DNA from: Strigamia acuminata
Taxonomy: Eukaryota > Arthropoda > Chilopoda > Geophilomorpha > Linotaeniidae
Direction: 5' to 3'
Length of the DNA stretch: 64,000 nt
NCBI GenBank assembly: GCA_949358305.1
Contig: OX442324.1
Coordinates: 5,461,575-5,525,574, forward strand
Both the position numbers and the translations under genes were made by a program. Each line of letters starts with the position of its first letter. Within the stretch, counting starts at the first letter, position 1. Below, one piece after another: positions 1-14,313 of the stretch. The notes below the pieces were generated by a model. The model had not been told where the DNA came from and did no database searches. It was given only the letters and a program-made list of their open reading frames with translations.

Positions 1-3000
1 CTCTGTGAACTTGAGCAACGATTCGTCTTTCTGCTTGGCTTGCTGTAAAATTAATTTTAAAATTAATTTACAACGTTTTTGTTCGCAACCTAAAACTCAT
101 GGCTATGTAAAACACATACAAAAATGGAGAAAACTCACCTCAAGCACATTTAATGATAAAACTTGTAAAAAAAATGGCAGAAAGAAATATTAGATTAATT
201 GACAGGTTTTAAATAAAATATACATATATAGAAATCACTAGACAAAGAGTAAGTTAGCAAATTTGATTAAAACAATAATAATCCCAATACGGTAATATTT
301 TTTTGAAACAAAAAGAAAAAGAAAACTAGTCCAGTCGCCAATTAGCAACGCAAGCACGAGCAAAGTTGGTGACAGGTTTATTCACCTGTACTAAAGTCCC
401 CAACCGTAAAAGGAAAAGCCACAAGTGACATTCATCAACAGACGTGACACTTGTATATTTATCAAGAAGGTGGGGTCAATCAAATTGGCCTCTTCAACGT
501 GTTTCATTATCACTCATTACATAAATTTAGCATCGTTAATCAACTTACCCTTGCCACGAAATGAATTAGATTCATTCCAGGTTTGTTTGCTCGGATGTCA
601 GTCAATTTCTGTAGGGATGTCATTTTAAATCCCGCTGCGTTACCAGCATAACCACCCTGAAAATACACTCTAACTTATTGACTCCCCTTTATAAAAATAA
701 TAAAAAAACATATAAAAAAAAAAACATGGAGTACCGAATTGAGAAAATTTCCAGCTACTAGAACCATAAAAAGAACTTCTTGCAGAGCTTGATTTTCTTT
801 CAAGTCTAAAAAGGCAAAAAAAAAATAATAATAAATAAATAAAGAAATGAAAGAAGTGTTGAAAAAAAATTTAATGTTGTTGTTTAGTATTTTGTAGGGC
901 AGTCACGAAGGCCGTAAACCGACAATGTGCAACATAACGACTTATGTTTAATTAACATACCGCAACTGAAAAAATTATTGAGGATGTTCACATACTGTGT
1001 AACGTATGTGTGGTTATATAAATGACATAAAAAAAAATTAAAGACATTTTGAGACAGGATTAGAATTAGACATAGGAAAGACATCAAATGGACATTAAAA
1101 ACTCTTGTCGTGTTCAACTCGAATCGTGCAAATTATCTTTAAGAGGATATTTTTTTTAAAAATTGACGTTTTAGTTACCTTCGGCTGCTAATATCATAGC
1201 GTTGATCGTTGGTTCTAAAAATGCCAACTGGGCAGTGAATTCTTCTTTAAGTAACATGCTTTCGATGCGTAATTTATAATTAGAAGTTTGTAGTAGTTGT
1301 AATAGGAATTTTTCGGCATTCCCGAGTCGCTTGCGATCACCGTCAAACGATCGAATCATCTCAGCTTCGTCAGCCTCGGGAAGAATTTTCATTAATCCTC
1401 GTAGTTTTTCCGCCCCGATATCATCATGCGCACTTTCTTTAATGAGATTGATGATGTCTCCATTCGAACTGAAATTTACATATTTTATTTGTTTAAATTA
1501 AAAAATAAATGTCAACGAAAATTCCTATATAGCCACAAACCTGCGAAATTGTTTGAGAAATATGTTGACATTTAAACTTCTTTTCCCATCGAGTAAATTA
1601 ATCTGCAGTGAATTAAAATTAAAATTAAAATTAAATTAAAATTAAAATCAAATGGTCGTAACCTCCGTGTTTTCTCGTTTGCGTCCGTCGATCGAATCCC
1701 TGCCGACCCGTGGCGACGCAATTGTATTCTGTTGATTATTTGGTAGCTGTTGTTGACAAAATAAATTCTCCAACTCCGTGAAATTCACTCCTCCAGCATC
1801 GCCGTCGTAGTGATTCTGCGCAATTTGTGTCCAAATATTAATTTTGCCCACAACCCTTTGACTCGGTAATTTCGTCCAATTCAAAGAGCGCATTTTAATT
1901 TTTGGTTTTGGCGTCATTTGCTGCGGCAAAGGCACTTCCGGTTCGGGAGACATAATCGTGGGAGATGGAATTGCGAGTACAGGCGCTTGTAAACGAAGAC
2001 CCCTGTTCCCGTTCGACGACGACGGCATTGGAGGAGGTGGGGGCGGCAAAGGCGGCGGTGGCGGTGCGGGAGGTAATGGGGGTGGCGGAGGGGTATTTAG
2101 AACGATCGGAGGCGGCGGCGGCGGCGCCGGTGCCGGTGGGGATGGAGTGCCGTTCATGAACGGCGGAGTGACCGATGAGGACGGACTGAGAATGGTCGGT
2201 GTTTTAGATCCGTCCCAAATGGATCGACGTCTCCCACTGCTGCCTTCGTCCGAACGTCCACAAGAACATTGGCATTTGACAATGTTTAAAGAATGATGCG
2301 AGGGAGAACGAAGTAATCGCTGAGAGTCGTTTTTATCCTCCAGGAGAGTTGCTCTGTGGACAAGTGTTTCGGCTGTGTCCCATATTAAGTCACTGATTGT
2401 TTCTTTCGGATCGATGCGTAACAAATGCTGAAGAATACTTAAAAACGGTATTTCTTGAGGAGTTTCTGCCACCTGTTTTGCAATCGAAAATTAAGCAAAA
2501 TTCAAGAATTTTTTTTTCCATTTATATTGATTTTTTTTTACTTGTCTTAAAATGGCAAAAAAGACATCTTGAGGTGAGTTTAAATCAACTCCATTATTTA
2601 GCTGAGGTTCATCAGCATATCGTTGGTCATCAAACACATCCAACTGAACGGATAAATCTTCCATAACATCTGATTGACGTATCCTGTTAATCACTTCGAG
2701 AAGTTTCAAACCTAAAAGAAAAGAAAAGAGAAAGAAGAAAAAAAAAAGTCAATTTTTAGAACTGGTTGCAAAACATAAAAATGGAAATGTGAGTACAACA
2801 TATGACTCACAAACCAAAATATTTACATTTTTTTTCTAAAATAGAAATCACCATTTTATGGAAAGTACTCACCAATAAATTCGTTTCTTATCCGCACTCT
2901 ATCTTTGACGGAAAGGGAATTGATAATGAGACAATTGATGAATCCCATCAGAGCGATTTTGTATTCTGAAGTTTGTGCATTTCGCAGTTCATCGACGACA

Positions 3001-6000
3001 ATCTTCATCCGATATCGCTCACCTTTTATTTCCTGCCAAACAAATACCAACATTAATCAACTTACATGTTGCAACACCTTCTTTTTATTATTGTTATTTT
3101 CAATTATCATTATTTTACTTTGTAATTCTCCAGCGCTTCGAGTGTCCTGCAGTATCCTTCAGCATTGTACATGCATAATGCCGACAATAATTCAAAAACT
3201 TGTTTCTTCACACTCACATTATTTGTGTCTAACGCTTTAACAAAAAGAAAAAAGAAAAGAAAAAAAAAAAAAAAAAAAAAAAAATTCAGTAAATAACATA
3301 AAGCATTTTTATTGCAACATAATGGTATATTAAAAACATTTATTTTGACACGTTAAAAATGCATCAAAAGTGATGTCATTCGAGCTACTTTGTGCATTCA
3401 AGCAATGAATCACAAACTCAAATGGGTCAGAGAGAAAACAGGTAAGGTGGACTTTTTCCCCATATAAGGGAGTGGCTTTGTTGGGATGCACGAGGTGTAG
3501 TTTCTTACCCCGAGGTTACGAGGGCAACCCAAATATTGATCACGTTCCAATCCTTCGTAAACAGTACCTTCACTTCAAATTACAATCGAAACAATTTTTT
3601 TTCCTCGTGCACTTGTCAGCATACAATACAGCACTATTTTATTTTTCCGCAGTGGCCGTTAAAAGTGTTGTTCTTAAACGTCAAGCCAGTGTGTCAGTGA
3701 GTCTATATATGGACAAAAATGTAATTTGCATTCCATACTCAACTCTGACATTGCGGTCACTCGTGTTGGGGGTCAGTGGAACAACTAAATGGAAGATTTT
3801 TCCCAGTTCTGACCACAATTCATATCAACACTTGGTCCTACTGTGTAGTGAAGTGAAAGTTGGACAACAAAAAATTGTTTTCAACTTGGTAACTTATTAA
3901 AACAAGTGGATTTTAATTTGTTTCTTCTATCTTCGTTTTTCTTTTTTATATTTGTTTATGACCGTGGTCATTGCATTTTAAGAGTTCTACACATTTCCTT
4001 ACGATAACTCTTTGCCATTAACGCGCATTTTCACTTAAGCTTGTTTATCTGTGATCGCAACAAAAAAGACAAATTCCAAAGACAACTAGCACCAATTAAA
4101 ATAATCATTTAGTAATTGTAAATACACTACAAAATGGCTCGTTGAACTCAAAAAATTCCTTACTTTAATTACAAGCAATACCCAATTTTTTATTTTTATT
4201 ATTATTATTTTTTTATTTATGAAAAAAATATTATTCAATAAAAGTAATCCTCTTATTACGATGACAGTTTAATTTTTCTCTGATTTAAAAAAAAAAAAGT
4301 TGCTTAAACCTAATTTATTATTGCACGTATCTAGTACTGATGAGTAAGCCGTGCTTATTACTTTAAATTAGGCCTAAACAACTACACACATTAATCAAGT
4401 TCTAATTAAATTTTATATAATGCATCGCAATGTGTGCTTATAAATTTCCAATACCTCAGTCACTGCGAGTGATTTACATCCATGCTTACATAACGCACAG
4501 CATTGCAAAGCAACTGGTTAAATATTCACAGCTTTTACGTCCAGTATCGCCGCAACATTTCAGCAATACAAATCTAAGTATTATGCATTTTTCCGGTTTT
4601 AATTTTGCACTTAAAAAATGTTACAAAATTTTTAATAGCAATAAATTTTAATGCGCAAAACTGACCCCAATCTCTAATTAACATACCGTACTTTTTTTCC
4701 CCTTACGTTTTATATACTTATTTTTTTTTCGTCTGTGGATCTTAAATTGATGAAGCTGATAAGTTAGATAGGGTTAATATTTCAAACGACCTTCGTGAAC
4801 AGGTATGTCGTGATTACGACGATAGTTTTTCTGCTCATTTTTAATGAATAGGCGCCGCAAGGACGAAATAAATTTATTCTCATATGATACGAGAATATGC
4901 GAGAAAAAGCGAGAAATTATTATAAATTTTAAGCTCACGAAACACACTTCCTTATAAGCGTGCTTGTGTAGGTCAGCGAACTTCCAATATATAACTTATC
5001 TAATTAGATTTTAAAAGGAAAATTGAAAAAAAAAAAATTTGAAATTTTTTAAATTCTAAAATTGTCACGTCGAAACTCACTTTAGATTGTCTATCAACGA
5101 AAAAATTGCCAACTTCCATTCTCCAAATACCAAAATACCAATCATACCACATAATAAATTAAAATAAACAATGTTGTTGCTTTTACCTGTGTAAAACACT
5201 CGACTATATCGAATGTTTAACGACACAAACCTTGTCTAATCATCAATGCAGCTATAGACCGACTGTTACAAACCGGAAGTGACTGAACATCATCATCATA
5301 ATGAGAAAGATACTACAAACCGATAACACTTCTCAGATTTATTTTAACCAAAAAAAAAATATAAAAATATAAAAATTGTGATAAACCATGAATCACAATA
5401 TATAAATGTGATAATTTTTATATTTCTAGAAATCAAGGCCTGCATTCACTTTTAATAGGCCTATCTTTGAGGCGTGGGAAAAATGCCACCCTCGGCGCAT
5501 GTGTGTGTATGTATAAAAGTGAGGTTGTAATGAGGGTATATTGTGATAGCTCACGGACAGATGAGCAAAAACAGGTCATTTCTAGTCGTCAGCAGCTGAA
5601 AGTTGGGCTCCCCATTATTTTTGTAAATATTCTTACGGAGAAATTGGTCTGGGAATAAAGCTTTCAATAAGGATATGGGGATAAGGACAGGAGGAAATTG
5701 AACATGGTCGAGGAAACGAAATTAATTAAAGTGGAACGTGGATGGCACGAGCTAACAGCCATTTCCTGCCTATGAATAAAGCCTCAGGTAAAGATTAAAA
5801 GGCAAAAATAAAACTACAGATGAATAATTGAAACCACATACGCGCACACAATGCAATCAAGTTCCAATCAAAACATTGCATAAATAAAATAAAAAAAACA
5901 ATCCAGTTAAAACGAGTTAAAAAGCAACTAACCTGCGGTGGTGATGACTTCAACTAAACACCATTTTTTTTTTAAAAAAAAAAAGACAGATGTGAAAAAG

Positions 6001-8580
6001 TTATTTGCAACTTTTACAGTAGGAGTCAGACAGATTGATGGGCTGTCCGACTCCCTGGGATGAAGCGCATCGTAAAGCAAAAAAGAAGCGAGCTCGGTCC
6101 GGTTTTTTTACCAAAATTATTAACCACTAGTCAATTTGTTTAAATATTTATTAACCTGTACACTACACACTACCCCTAAAAGGATTCGCTGCCACTTTAG
6201 CAGCCGCCTCACCGCCTCCTGTTGCTTTATCACATTGCCCAAAATGGCGACAAGGGCATTTCCGGGAGGAAGGACATCAACGACCTCATCTGCATTGATT
6301 TTTCTCGAAAACTAAACTTTACATTTCAATAAAACGCGTCATCTGTTTGTATTTCTTCCCTTTCTTTCGACCACCTTGGCCTCCATTCGCATTCTCTTAT
6401 CTTCAGCTTAATTTCAAAGGCGCTAATATTTTTTTATTTTTTTTTATTTTTTACTTAAAAAAAAAATATTTAAAAAAAAAAAATAAAAAATTCCAGTGGC
6501 CCCTTTGATACCTAGAGATGTTTCTACCTGACCAAGGTCGCCGCTCCACCCAAATGTCATTAGCGGAAACCTTGAAAAACACGTGTCAGTCTCCGCCTAC
6601 GCTCAATAATACCACATGAATGCCAATGATGCTCTTTTGTTGTTTAAAATTACCCTAATCGTAATTCTGACGAACATGTGAATAAGAGGAGCTGAAAACG
6701 TTGTTTTATTCCATTTTTAACACATTTTCCACTACAAAAGTTCCCTTAAATCCATATATAGACATGCAAGTCAGTTCCACTGAATTTTGCCAATTACTCG
6801 GTGGTTTGCAGTTTGCTGCTGCTGGCACCTTAAGGGCAATATGCAAATGAATATCTTAACATGACCTCTGCAACTGTGTTGCATGCCAAATATGTCAACG
6901 GAAATTCCACGGACACCTCCCATTCTTAACCACAACGGTTTAAGGTTGGGTTTTTTTTACATTTAAAATGAAAAATTGTTGTGGTTTGAGGTAGAGTTGC
7001 CCTTCGCTCTCTCTATTTCATTTGAATTTCGCGCGTAAATTCAGCCTACAATCATTCGCTTAGCTCGTACATCTTTGTGTGCCTGTTGCAGCTGCTCGCT
7101 TTATTAGGGCGCCGTTAGTTTAATTTACGGTATTTTGTGTTTCGAAGGGTTGAATTAAGCTCGTTTAACGTTCAATTAGATTATTATCAAGATTGGTTTG
7201 CTTGATACGGTTAAACTAATTAAATTAAATTAAATTAAATTAAATTAATTTTTCTTTTTTTTTAAATTTAAATTTTTCTTTTTTTCTTTTTCTCCGTTTT
7301 CGACGAGTCATAAACATCAAGCCTTACAATACACAAATGCATGTGTTTATTGGTTGGGAAAGAACGTAGTGATGATTTCATTACAAAATTATAGCCCATT
7401 GTATTTTATTTGAGGTTGAAACGATAAGCAATTATTTCAAACCCAAAGAGAAAAGAAAAATGAAAAAATTTCACACCGAAATGAGCAACAAGTTAAAAAT
7501 ACAATCAACGCATGTAATCATAAGTTGTTTGGGTTTGAATTTAAACAAAAAAAAAATAAATAAATACTTTTGCCGTTCGAAGAAATAGGATCCGGCAAAG
7601 CAACGATCCTAATGACCTCTGGCTCGCGCCGTCGCGTCACTTGGGTTGGGGCTGAAGGGGTTCACATGGGTGGGGTTGCTGTAAAGCTTTGACATTTACT
7701 TAAAATTCTAATCCTTTGGAGGTCATCATCATTCAACAAGACTGGTTAAGTCTCTTTTCACCACTAGAGGGTATGAAATTGTATGAAAAATTACACATTT
7801 CACCTCAACTTCAAGTCAAATTATGGGTGTGCAACCAGAGCGCCGGATCTCAATTAGTCAGACCCTGTGTTCTGAAATTGGATACCAAAACTGAAAACTC
7901 TTCAAGGAAATAGACCAGACGACTAAAAAATGTAAACATCTAGTATTGCGCGCTTCACCACTTTTAGTGCGCGGGTCCGCGTAGTAAAAGAAACCTTTTT
8001 CCGTTTCTGTTGCTACCTGCACTCGCTTCGGGGCGACGTGTACGTAACCATTGGTTAAATATACGTAGCCGCACTGTTACAATGCACTGGAACGTTCAAA
8101 TTAATACGTTCCAGTGCATTTCATTTATGCATTTAATTATTTATTTTTTTTAAATACAAAAAATTAAATAAACCATTTACCTGCAGCTAATTTTTGAGTG
8201 TATTCTTTGTTGTCGACAATATAATCCAAGCCGATTTTCGACTCCATGACTCGTTTCACGCATAAAACACACTCCAATTGCGTGCAGACTGTGCACAGAG
8301 ACGCCCGAGACTGCGAGCACAGAACGTGGAGAGAGTCCAACAAAACCCCGAGTCCATCAACGCGAAGAAAGTGTAGGATCCAGTCACACGAGGCGGTCTG
8401 GAGACGCCGTCCGAGCTGAGAGAAGGCCCGAGTGGAGCCCGAGCGGATCCAGCGTAGACAAGTGACTGGGTCGGCCGTGTAAAACTCGTCTAAAGTCCGG
8501 CGTGCTGCGTCAGACCAGCGCGACGTTAAGGTGGAGTCAGATGAGATGGTCCACGAAATGGACGGTGGCAGACGGGCCAT
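1..8580 (-). CDS. INF2: Inverted formin 2 / Formin3-type formin (5' part, truncated by window edge)
   Basis: Actin nucleator and elongator. Coding exons in order: 8181-8580, 3119-3234, 2873-3032, 2542-2711, 1663-2472, 1541-1602, 1179-1468, 735-805, 549-656 and 1-42; all phases join, giving 743 codons before the left edge. The first four exons and the start of the fifth form the N-terminal inhibitory/GTPase-binding armadillo region (motifs [21 protein letters not shown] and [12 protein letters not shown] match INF2). A proline-rich FH1 stretch is encoded near 2030-2130. FH2 begins with [10 protein letters not shown] near 1890 and continues with [19 protein letters not shown] and [15 protein letters not shown]. 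The rest of FH2 and the tail lie outside the window. The ATG at 8580 has a good context (TTTCCATGG); an ATG at about 9177 before a possible donor is out of phase with this exon. The family assignment rests on INF2-like spacing between the DID and FH1; Drosophila Formin3 is the expected orthologue. Confidence 0.9.
3235..8180 (-). other. Large intron of the formin gene
   Basis: This 4.9 kb intron separates the first two coding exons, while the other introns are about 70-400 bp except the one before exon 735-805. It contains A/T homopolymers (about 3250-3283, 6420-6490), a short AATTA-type microsatellite near 7216-7248 and a perfect inverted repeat at 8081-8120. Open frames inside it (for example plus strand 3472-3900) resemble no family I know and lack splice or composition support. 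First introns of this size often carry enhancers or alternative promoters, but I see no specific element. Confidence 0.6.
8081..8120. repeat. Perfect 15-bp inverted repeat (hairpin)
   Basis: The arms at 8081-8095 (AATGCACTGGAACGT) and 8106-8120 are exact reverse complements around a 10-nt loop. It lies in the formin intron about 60 bp from the start of the second listed exon boundary at 8181. No function can be read from it. Confidence 0.85.
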
Positions 8581-11500
8581 GGAAACCACCCCTGGTGCTG
8601 TTAATATATATATATGTTGAAAAAAAGGAAGAAAAAAAAGTTGGATGAGTCACCGATCTGTGCGGTTTGGGATAAAAGCAGTAGACAGATTTAGATAGGG
8701 CCATGTTTGTTTTTCTCTTGAGAATTTTTTAAGTGTTTTCATTTCGGGGGTAATGCAAACTTTTCTTCGTCTTAAAAACGACTAAAAAGTAAGTTAAATT
8801 TAATTTCCTATTTTTAAATTATAAATATCCGAGAAGAAATTGATTAGTTTTGTATTTTTCGATCTTGCCAATCCATTTATGATGTTTATAAATGGAAATA
8901 TTTACCCCTAAATGGGCATATGTGTAAAACAAACCCCATGTGGAGTTACAAAATTTTAGTGGGTCACAAGGCGGAGTTGATAAAAAGTGAAATGATTTTT
9001 TTTTAACTAATGAAATATCGAAAGAAAAAAAAAAGAGTGAAATTAAATGTACAAAAAAAAATAAATAAAAACAAAAGCACCTGGGGGATGGACCCGAGAG
9101 ATAAGTTTAAACGGTGTATAAAAAAAAAGAAAAAAGAAAAAAAAAGAAAAAAGAAATAAAAACTTACCCCATGGTGGATGTAATGTGGGTGAAGCGAAAA
9201 CTCAGGGGTTGCGAAGAGAAAAACCAGGTACGACTACACGCGTTGCTAAACAGGGACTAGAATGAGCTTGCAGCTGAGTTGAGTTGAGTAGCCGATACGA
9301 GCAGGCAGACTTGACTCTTTTTCCCGCCTCGATCAGACAGCTCGACTAAAGTTTAACACCAGATGCCGCTCTAATAACACTGCCATTCATGGAACCACTG
9401 AAGGGCACTGTGAATGGATTACTCTCGACCATTCAACGACAGATGTCAGGTCAAAAAAAAGGTGGCCAAAATTAAAAGTCTGTTGAACTTTGGCGATAGT
9501 AGTAAGAGCCCCATGCGTTAAGGTAAAAAATGCAGTAGATAACGTTCAATTGGTATTTATAGCTCGAGAAATTTGGTGGACTACGTCTTGAATATTTTAT
9601 ATGAATTTATATTAGCAACAATGTGACAAAACGAGAAGCTATAAATCAAAAGCAACCTAGGTTGGTTGGAATTTTCGAATGCAACCTTTATGCTCAATTT
9701 TTGTGTGTGGGAAATTGGATTATTCCAAAAACACAAAAGAAATGCACTGAGAAGTCGTGACCTTAGGATTGAATTACTACTCCAAGGAGAAAAAGAAAAG
9801 TGGGATTGGTAATAAGTTCGTGATCAAATTATCAAATTGAAGTTAAGCCTTGACATGGCGTTAAAACTTTTGGTCAAATAAAAGAAATATCAAAATGTAC
9901 AGCACTTTCTTTGCAGTGTACTAAATTTAGTATCCATAAGGCGCCAAATATAACCCTACATACATATCCTTTTATTTTTTTAAATTTATTTATCCTTCTT
10001 TTTTTTAAGAAAAAAGAGACTTAAACCCCTTAAAATATTGCTAGGAAAAAAACACAACATCATTTCACTGTTTTATGGTCATTTCTAATTGGTTGAAAGA
10101 CAAGAAAGAAAAAAACAACGGGAGGGAAAATGGTTATTTACACCCTGAGCAAACATGGTGGATTTTTTAAAACTAGGATTTTTTTGTAGACTGTAAACAA
10201 ATAACTATTACAAGAGCAATTTGTTTGAAGTAAAAATAACAGGAGAGAGGATTTAAGGGGTAGAGAAACGCATGAAAAGACAAAGATTTAAGTGTATCTC
10301 GTGTTTCCAATATGTTGTTTGTTCCTAAGATGAGACAGGAGACACGACACCAACACAGGAAGTAGGAAGGGAAAGCGCCACGGGTGGTGAACACGATTAA
10401 ATGCCATATTGTAAGATGGAGTTGAAACAGCTGTTTATTTTTTCGCGACCAAGTTATTTCCATAATAGATCGAGATCATCTTCAAATTCTTATTTTAAAA
10501 AAAAAAAAATTATTTCAATTGGGTGCAGTTTAAATTTTTTTTTTATATTTATTTATCTGAGGTAATTTATCATTTTTAAGATTTATCACTTGCAACTAAT
10601 CTAAAGTATTAGTATTTTTTATATATATGTATGTCTGTGTATTTATAGATATACAAAAATAAATACAAACCTTGTCATGTCAAAGACTAACCAAGTGATT
10701 GGCAAAATTGACACCAGGTGGATTTCAAGAGAAAACAGACACCACCTACAGTGTTTGCATTCATAAGGCACGACGGAATTGCGAAATTGCTGAGATTGTG
10801 AGGAAGGAAATGATGACTTATAAGTTCACAGAAAAAAATGAAGCAGCAAATAAATTAGTTGTACATGCGACATTTACATTAATCAACTGCACAATTGACT
10901 TTGAGTTCATTAACTGAATTCAAGAGATTTGTTTAGTATTTTTTTTAAATCGACAAGTTTCCTATTTTTCATCATTTTTTTCGGTTGTAATTAATCCTTC
11001 ATTCGCGATAATTAGCACCGGGCAGACTTATAATTAGTCAAAAATAGAAAATACTAACCTTCGATAGGTGTGTTAAGTGGATGAAATAGGTGACAAAGTG
11101 TTTGCTTAAATCTTTAGCCTACATATGAAATGTTTCCTCTTCGATTTGGGGCTAATGGCAAGTCCAGAGGCAACTGAAACGTCTGGAAGCAAATAAAAAT
11201 TTCTTGAATAAATACTTGATTTGTATCAATTTTACATGTTTTTCTTTCTTGTTGAATCGAGGCCAAAGTAAAAGCGTGTTTACATGTCAATATAGATTCG
11301 TTAATTACAAATAAAAGGGGAAATTAATCATTATTTTTGGCAACGTTTTTACCTTCTTTTAGATTCCAAGATGTCGAAAGCAGCTCTTAACCTCATACTT
11401 TAAGGATTATGTTCCATAGCAACTGTGCGCAGAGGTTGTAAAAAACATGTTGATACAAGAACAAATAATCACTGAGAAAAGAAAAAGAAAAATACCCATT

Positions 11501-12078
11501 TGTTTTTCATTTTAAATTATTCTTCTTCTTCTTTTTTTAAATTATTACTTGCATAATTCTTACGATGAAAAGTGTTTGTGCAAATTTAAAAAACGTCGGC
11601 GATCTGATTCCTGATAACGATGTCTTTTCAATAAACCCTCCAGGTTGGCTATTACTTCATATCCACTCGATAACATGTTATCAGAAGTGAATTAGTTTTC
11701 AGATTATGTTTTTCTTGCTCCAGTCTTCTCCTCCGATATGAGGTATTCAGTTGGCATTCGCATTCGCACTACAAAAAAATATTAAACCAGGATTATATTA
11801 TAATAACAATAATAAATAAATTATGCAACAGGGAAATTGAAAGGAAAGACATTATAGTACACTTCAATTCGTTTTTTTCTCTCCTAATTCTAGGTTTAAA
11901 CTCCAAACACGTCTGGCGCACTTTTAAATAATGGCGCCATCTCCTGATAAAACTTACAACACGAAACAGGAAATCCCTAGTGGTGCAAAGACGAAATAAA
12001 TGCATATGTCGTCCTTGGGAAAGCACGTTTTCATAGCATGACACGGCCGATGACTAACTTGTTTTTAGGCACTTGAAA
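8581..12078. other. Non-coding interval: formin 5' region and spacer to DPH3
   Basis: No supported coding gene here. A TA-dinucleotide run lies just upstream of the first formin coding exon (about 8601-8614). On the minus strand at 9165-9185 an ATGGG is followed by a good donor (GTAAGT); it may end a 5' leader exon of the formin, but its phase does not fit the coding exon. Purine-rich A/G tracts occur at 9121-9165. Open frames at 10173-10463 (minus), 10699-10917 (plus) and 11793-12044 (minus) resemble nothing and are probably chance. Confidence 0.4.
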
Positions 12079-12524
12079 ATGTCAGTTTATCATGACGAAA
12101 TCGAAATTGAAGACTTTGAATACGATGAAGAAACGGAAACGTATTACTTCCCGTGTCCATGCGGCGACAGATTTCAAGTTACGAAGGTCCATCGTCAAAA
12201 TTCCGCGCTGTAATTGTCTTTCTGACTAATTATTTTTTATTTTCTCTCTGTAGGAGGAGCTGGAGGCAGGAGAAGAAACGGCTACGTGTCCAAGTTGCTC
12301 CTTAATTATTAAAGTCATTTATAATCCGGTTAGTATTGACGTTCGGAGATATGATCAATCTAATCGAAATGAAAATCGGAGCCAGGAGTTTGCGTGACTG
12401 GCGAAAACATTCGAGATAATATTCTAATGAATTAATATTCGATTTATTTCTACAGGAGGACTTCTTGCCTTCTGAAGAAACAGTTGAGATTTCGAAACCA
12501 GCAGAGTTGGAAGTAGCGAAATAA
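12079..12524 (+). CDS. DPH3: DPH3, CSL-type zinc protein of diphthamide synthesis
   Basis: A small iron/zinc electron-donor protein for the first step of diphthamide synthesis on elongation factor 2; it is also the KTI11 partner of Elongator. Three exons, 12079-12186, 12254-12328 and 12456-12524, join in phase to 83 aa (human DPH3 is 82 aa). Visible landmarks are the acidic start [18 protein letters not shown], the first cysteine pair in [11 protein letters not shown], the second pair in ATCPSCSL, and [11 protein letters not shown], the order expected for a DPH-type CSL zinc finger. All four metal-binding cysteines are present. An AATAAA at 12615-12620 fits the poly(A) signal. CFAP97 follows on the same strand 324 bp downstream. 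Confidence 0.95.
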
Positions 12525-12848
12525 AAATCAAAATAAAATCATCATCATCATAATAGTAAAAAACAATTCTAATGTAATTTATTTTGTAATATATGTGGAA
12601 ATCGTGGTCGTTTTAATAAAACTGATAGAAATAAACAAGTACTGAGTTCCCTTGAGAGAAACTTGAAAACAACAAGAATGACGAAATTCATGCTGCGTGG
12701 AAAGCTAATGACGTGATACGCTTGCGCTAGACACAGCGATTCGCAATGAATCATGGGAAACGAGCTGGCTTTTCCCTTCCGTATTCAATGCTGGCGGGCC
12801 AGCTGAAATGAGTGTCAGGTAGTTGGATCCTCGGCGTTTGAGGCGAAG

Positions 12849-14037
12849 ATGCCACGGGAAATCGGGCTGGGGAATAATCTCCACGCTCAACAATACGACG
12901 GCGACATAGATTTTGATTTTTTCGAAGATGACGAGCAGCAAGAACGGACAAAGGAGAGCATTCCCACCGTGACTCCATTACAGCGAGCGGTGCAAGCCGA
13001 TGTTACGACGGACGAAAACAACCAACACAGCAGCAACGGGCAAGCTGACACTTTATTCGTACAAGATGAATCGGACGGCGGTAACATATGGCACGATTCC
13101 GAATCAGAAAACACGTTCGAAAGTGATACGGAGAGCGAGAATAGCTTGGATGTAACCGTCACGGAGTCGTCAACGTCATCCTCTTGGAGTCGAGACGATT
13201 CCTTTGAAAGTTTAAGCGACGATGAAATCACCGATGTCACCCCTTTGTCATCCACTAATGCCAGTCCATTACCCGCATCTCCCAACCGCTTTCAAATGAC
13301 CAAGAGCATCATCGCGAGGAAAAAGAACGGCGTGAAATTCAATGACGAAAACAATTTAATGGCTGTTAATTCCTCGTCCATTAATTTGGATGCCATCGTT
13401 CAAGCTGTTCTAAAATTGGAACAAGAACGGGAAAATGTCAATGGCAACGGGGGATTGCCACAAAAGGAACGGTTCGGATCGGGCAGAAACAAAAAAAACA
13501 TGTCATTCACCGACGATCAAGTGAGAAAAATCGACAGAGAAAATCAGCTGCTGCTCAACAAAATACTCAACCGACAGCAAACGAATCAAAATAATTTGGC
13601 TGCTAAACCACGATTGCCAAAACCAGCTACGTCTGCAGTTAATCGTATGCGGCAGCAAAGGAAAATTGAAGCTGAAAATTTGGTAATTATATATTTAAAA
13701 AAAAAATATGATTTTTTTCTTATTTTATTTTTTTTAATTTTTAAATTTAAATTTTTTTTAGTCTCTGCTGAAACGAATTCAGTCGGCTAAGCCGACCAAA
13801 GAATTATGTCGTAATTACCTTCTGAAATCCCACGATCAACTCCATTGCTGTGGCGATTCGTCGTCTGTATACGTTGCTAAGTCGAATTCGTCGTCGCAGA
13901 TGAGTTCGCGATCCGTCAGCACGGTGCCTATTCCAATTGCGCAGAGCAAAATTCTCCCAAGTCGAGCGCCGGTTCGAAGTAATCGGGCAACTCAAGCTAG
14001 ATCAGAATGGAATGCAAAGAATCATGCAAAATCTTGA
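12849..14037 (+). CDS. CFAP97: CFAP97/Hemingway-like ciliary protein
   Basis: Two exons, 12849-13682 and 13762-14037, join in phase to 369 aa. The first 150 residues are acidic and Ser-rich and likely disordered. The conserved block lies across the intron: VRKIDRENQLLLNKIL, then RMRQQRKIEAENL joined to SLLKRIQSAKPT. This pair of short 'ENxxLLxKI' helices is the signature of the CFAP97 (KIAA1430) family, whose Drosophila member Hemingway is needed for sperm-tail and ciliary axonemes. The C-terminus is Ser/Arg-rich. The ATG is the first in the frame and follows the end of DPH3 closely. A decayed copy of the second exon lies at about 21270-21445, showing that this gene's 3' end took part in a segmental duplication. 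Confidence 0.85.
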
Positions 14038-14313
14038 TAAATGCAATTTTGTTATGTCAATTTTATTTATTTTTCATTGGTTCGTTTTTGTCGAGTGTTT
14101 ATATTGTATAAATTATTTTATTTTTTGCTTCTTTTAACATTAATTGTAATGTTGCTAATATGTAACTTGGACAAGTATATAAAATAAACTAAAGTTCCTT
14201 TTAAAAAAAATATGGTTTAGTTTATTCTAGTTGTGTCATTTGGTTCCAGGAAGAGACCTGTCCATGATTCTAAGAAGTAAAAAAAAAAACAGTCGTAAAA
14301 TTTAAATCGTGGA

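Noticed and set aside
1958-2296. Plus-strand Gly-rich open frame
   Set aside because: It is the antisense shadow of the proline-rich FH1 segment of the formin.
3472-3900. 142-codon plus-strand frame in the formin intron
   Set aside because: No similarity, no splice partners and composition like its surroundings.
9165-9185. ATG-containing leader exon as the formin start
   Set aside because: Its donor leaves two bases, which does not fit the phase needed by the 8181-8580 exon; the ATG at 8580 is preferred.
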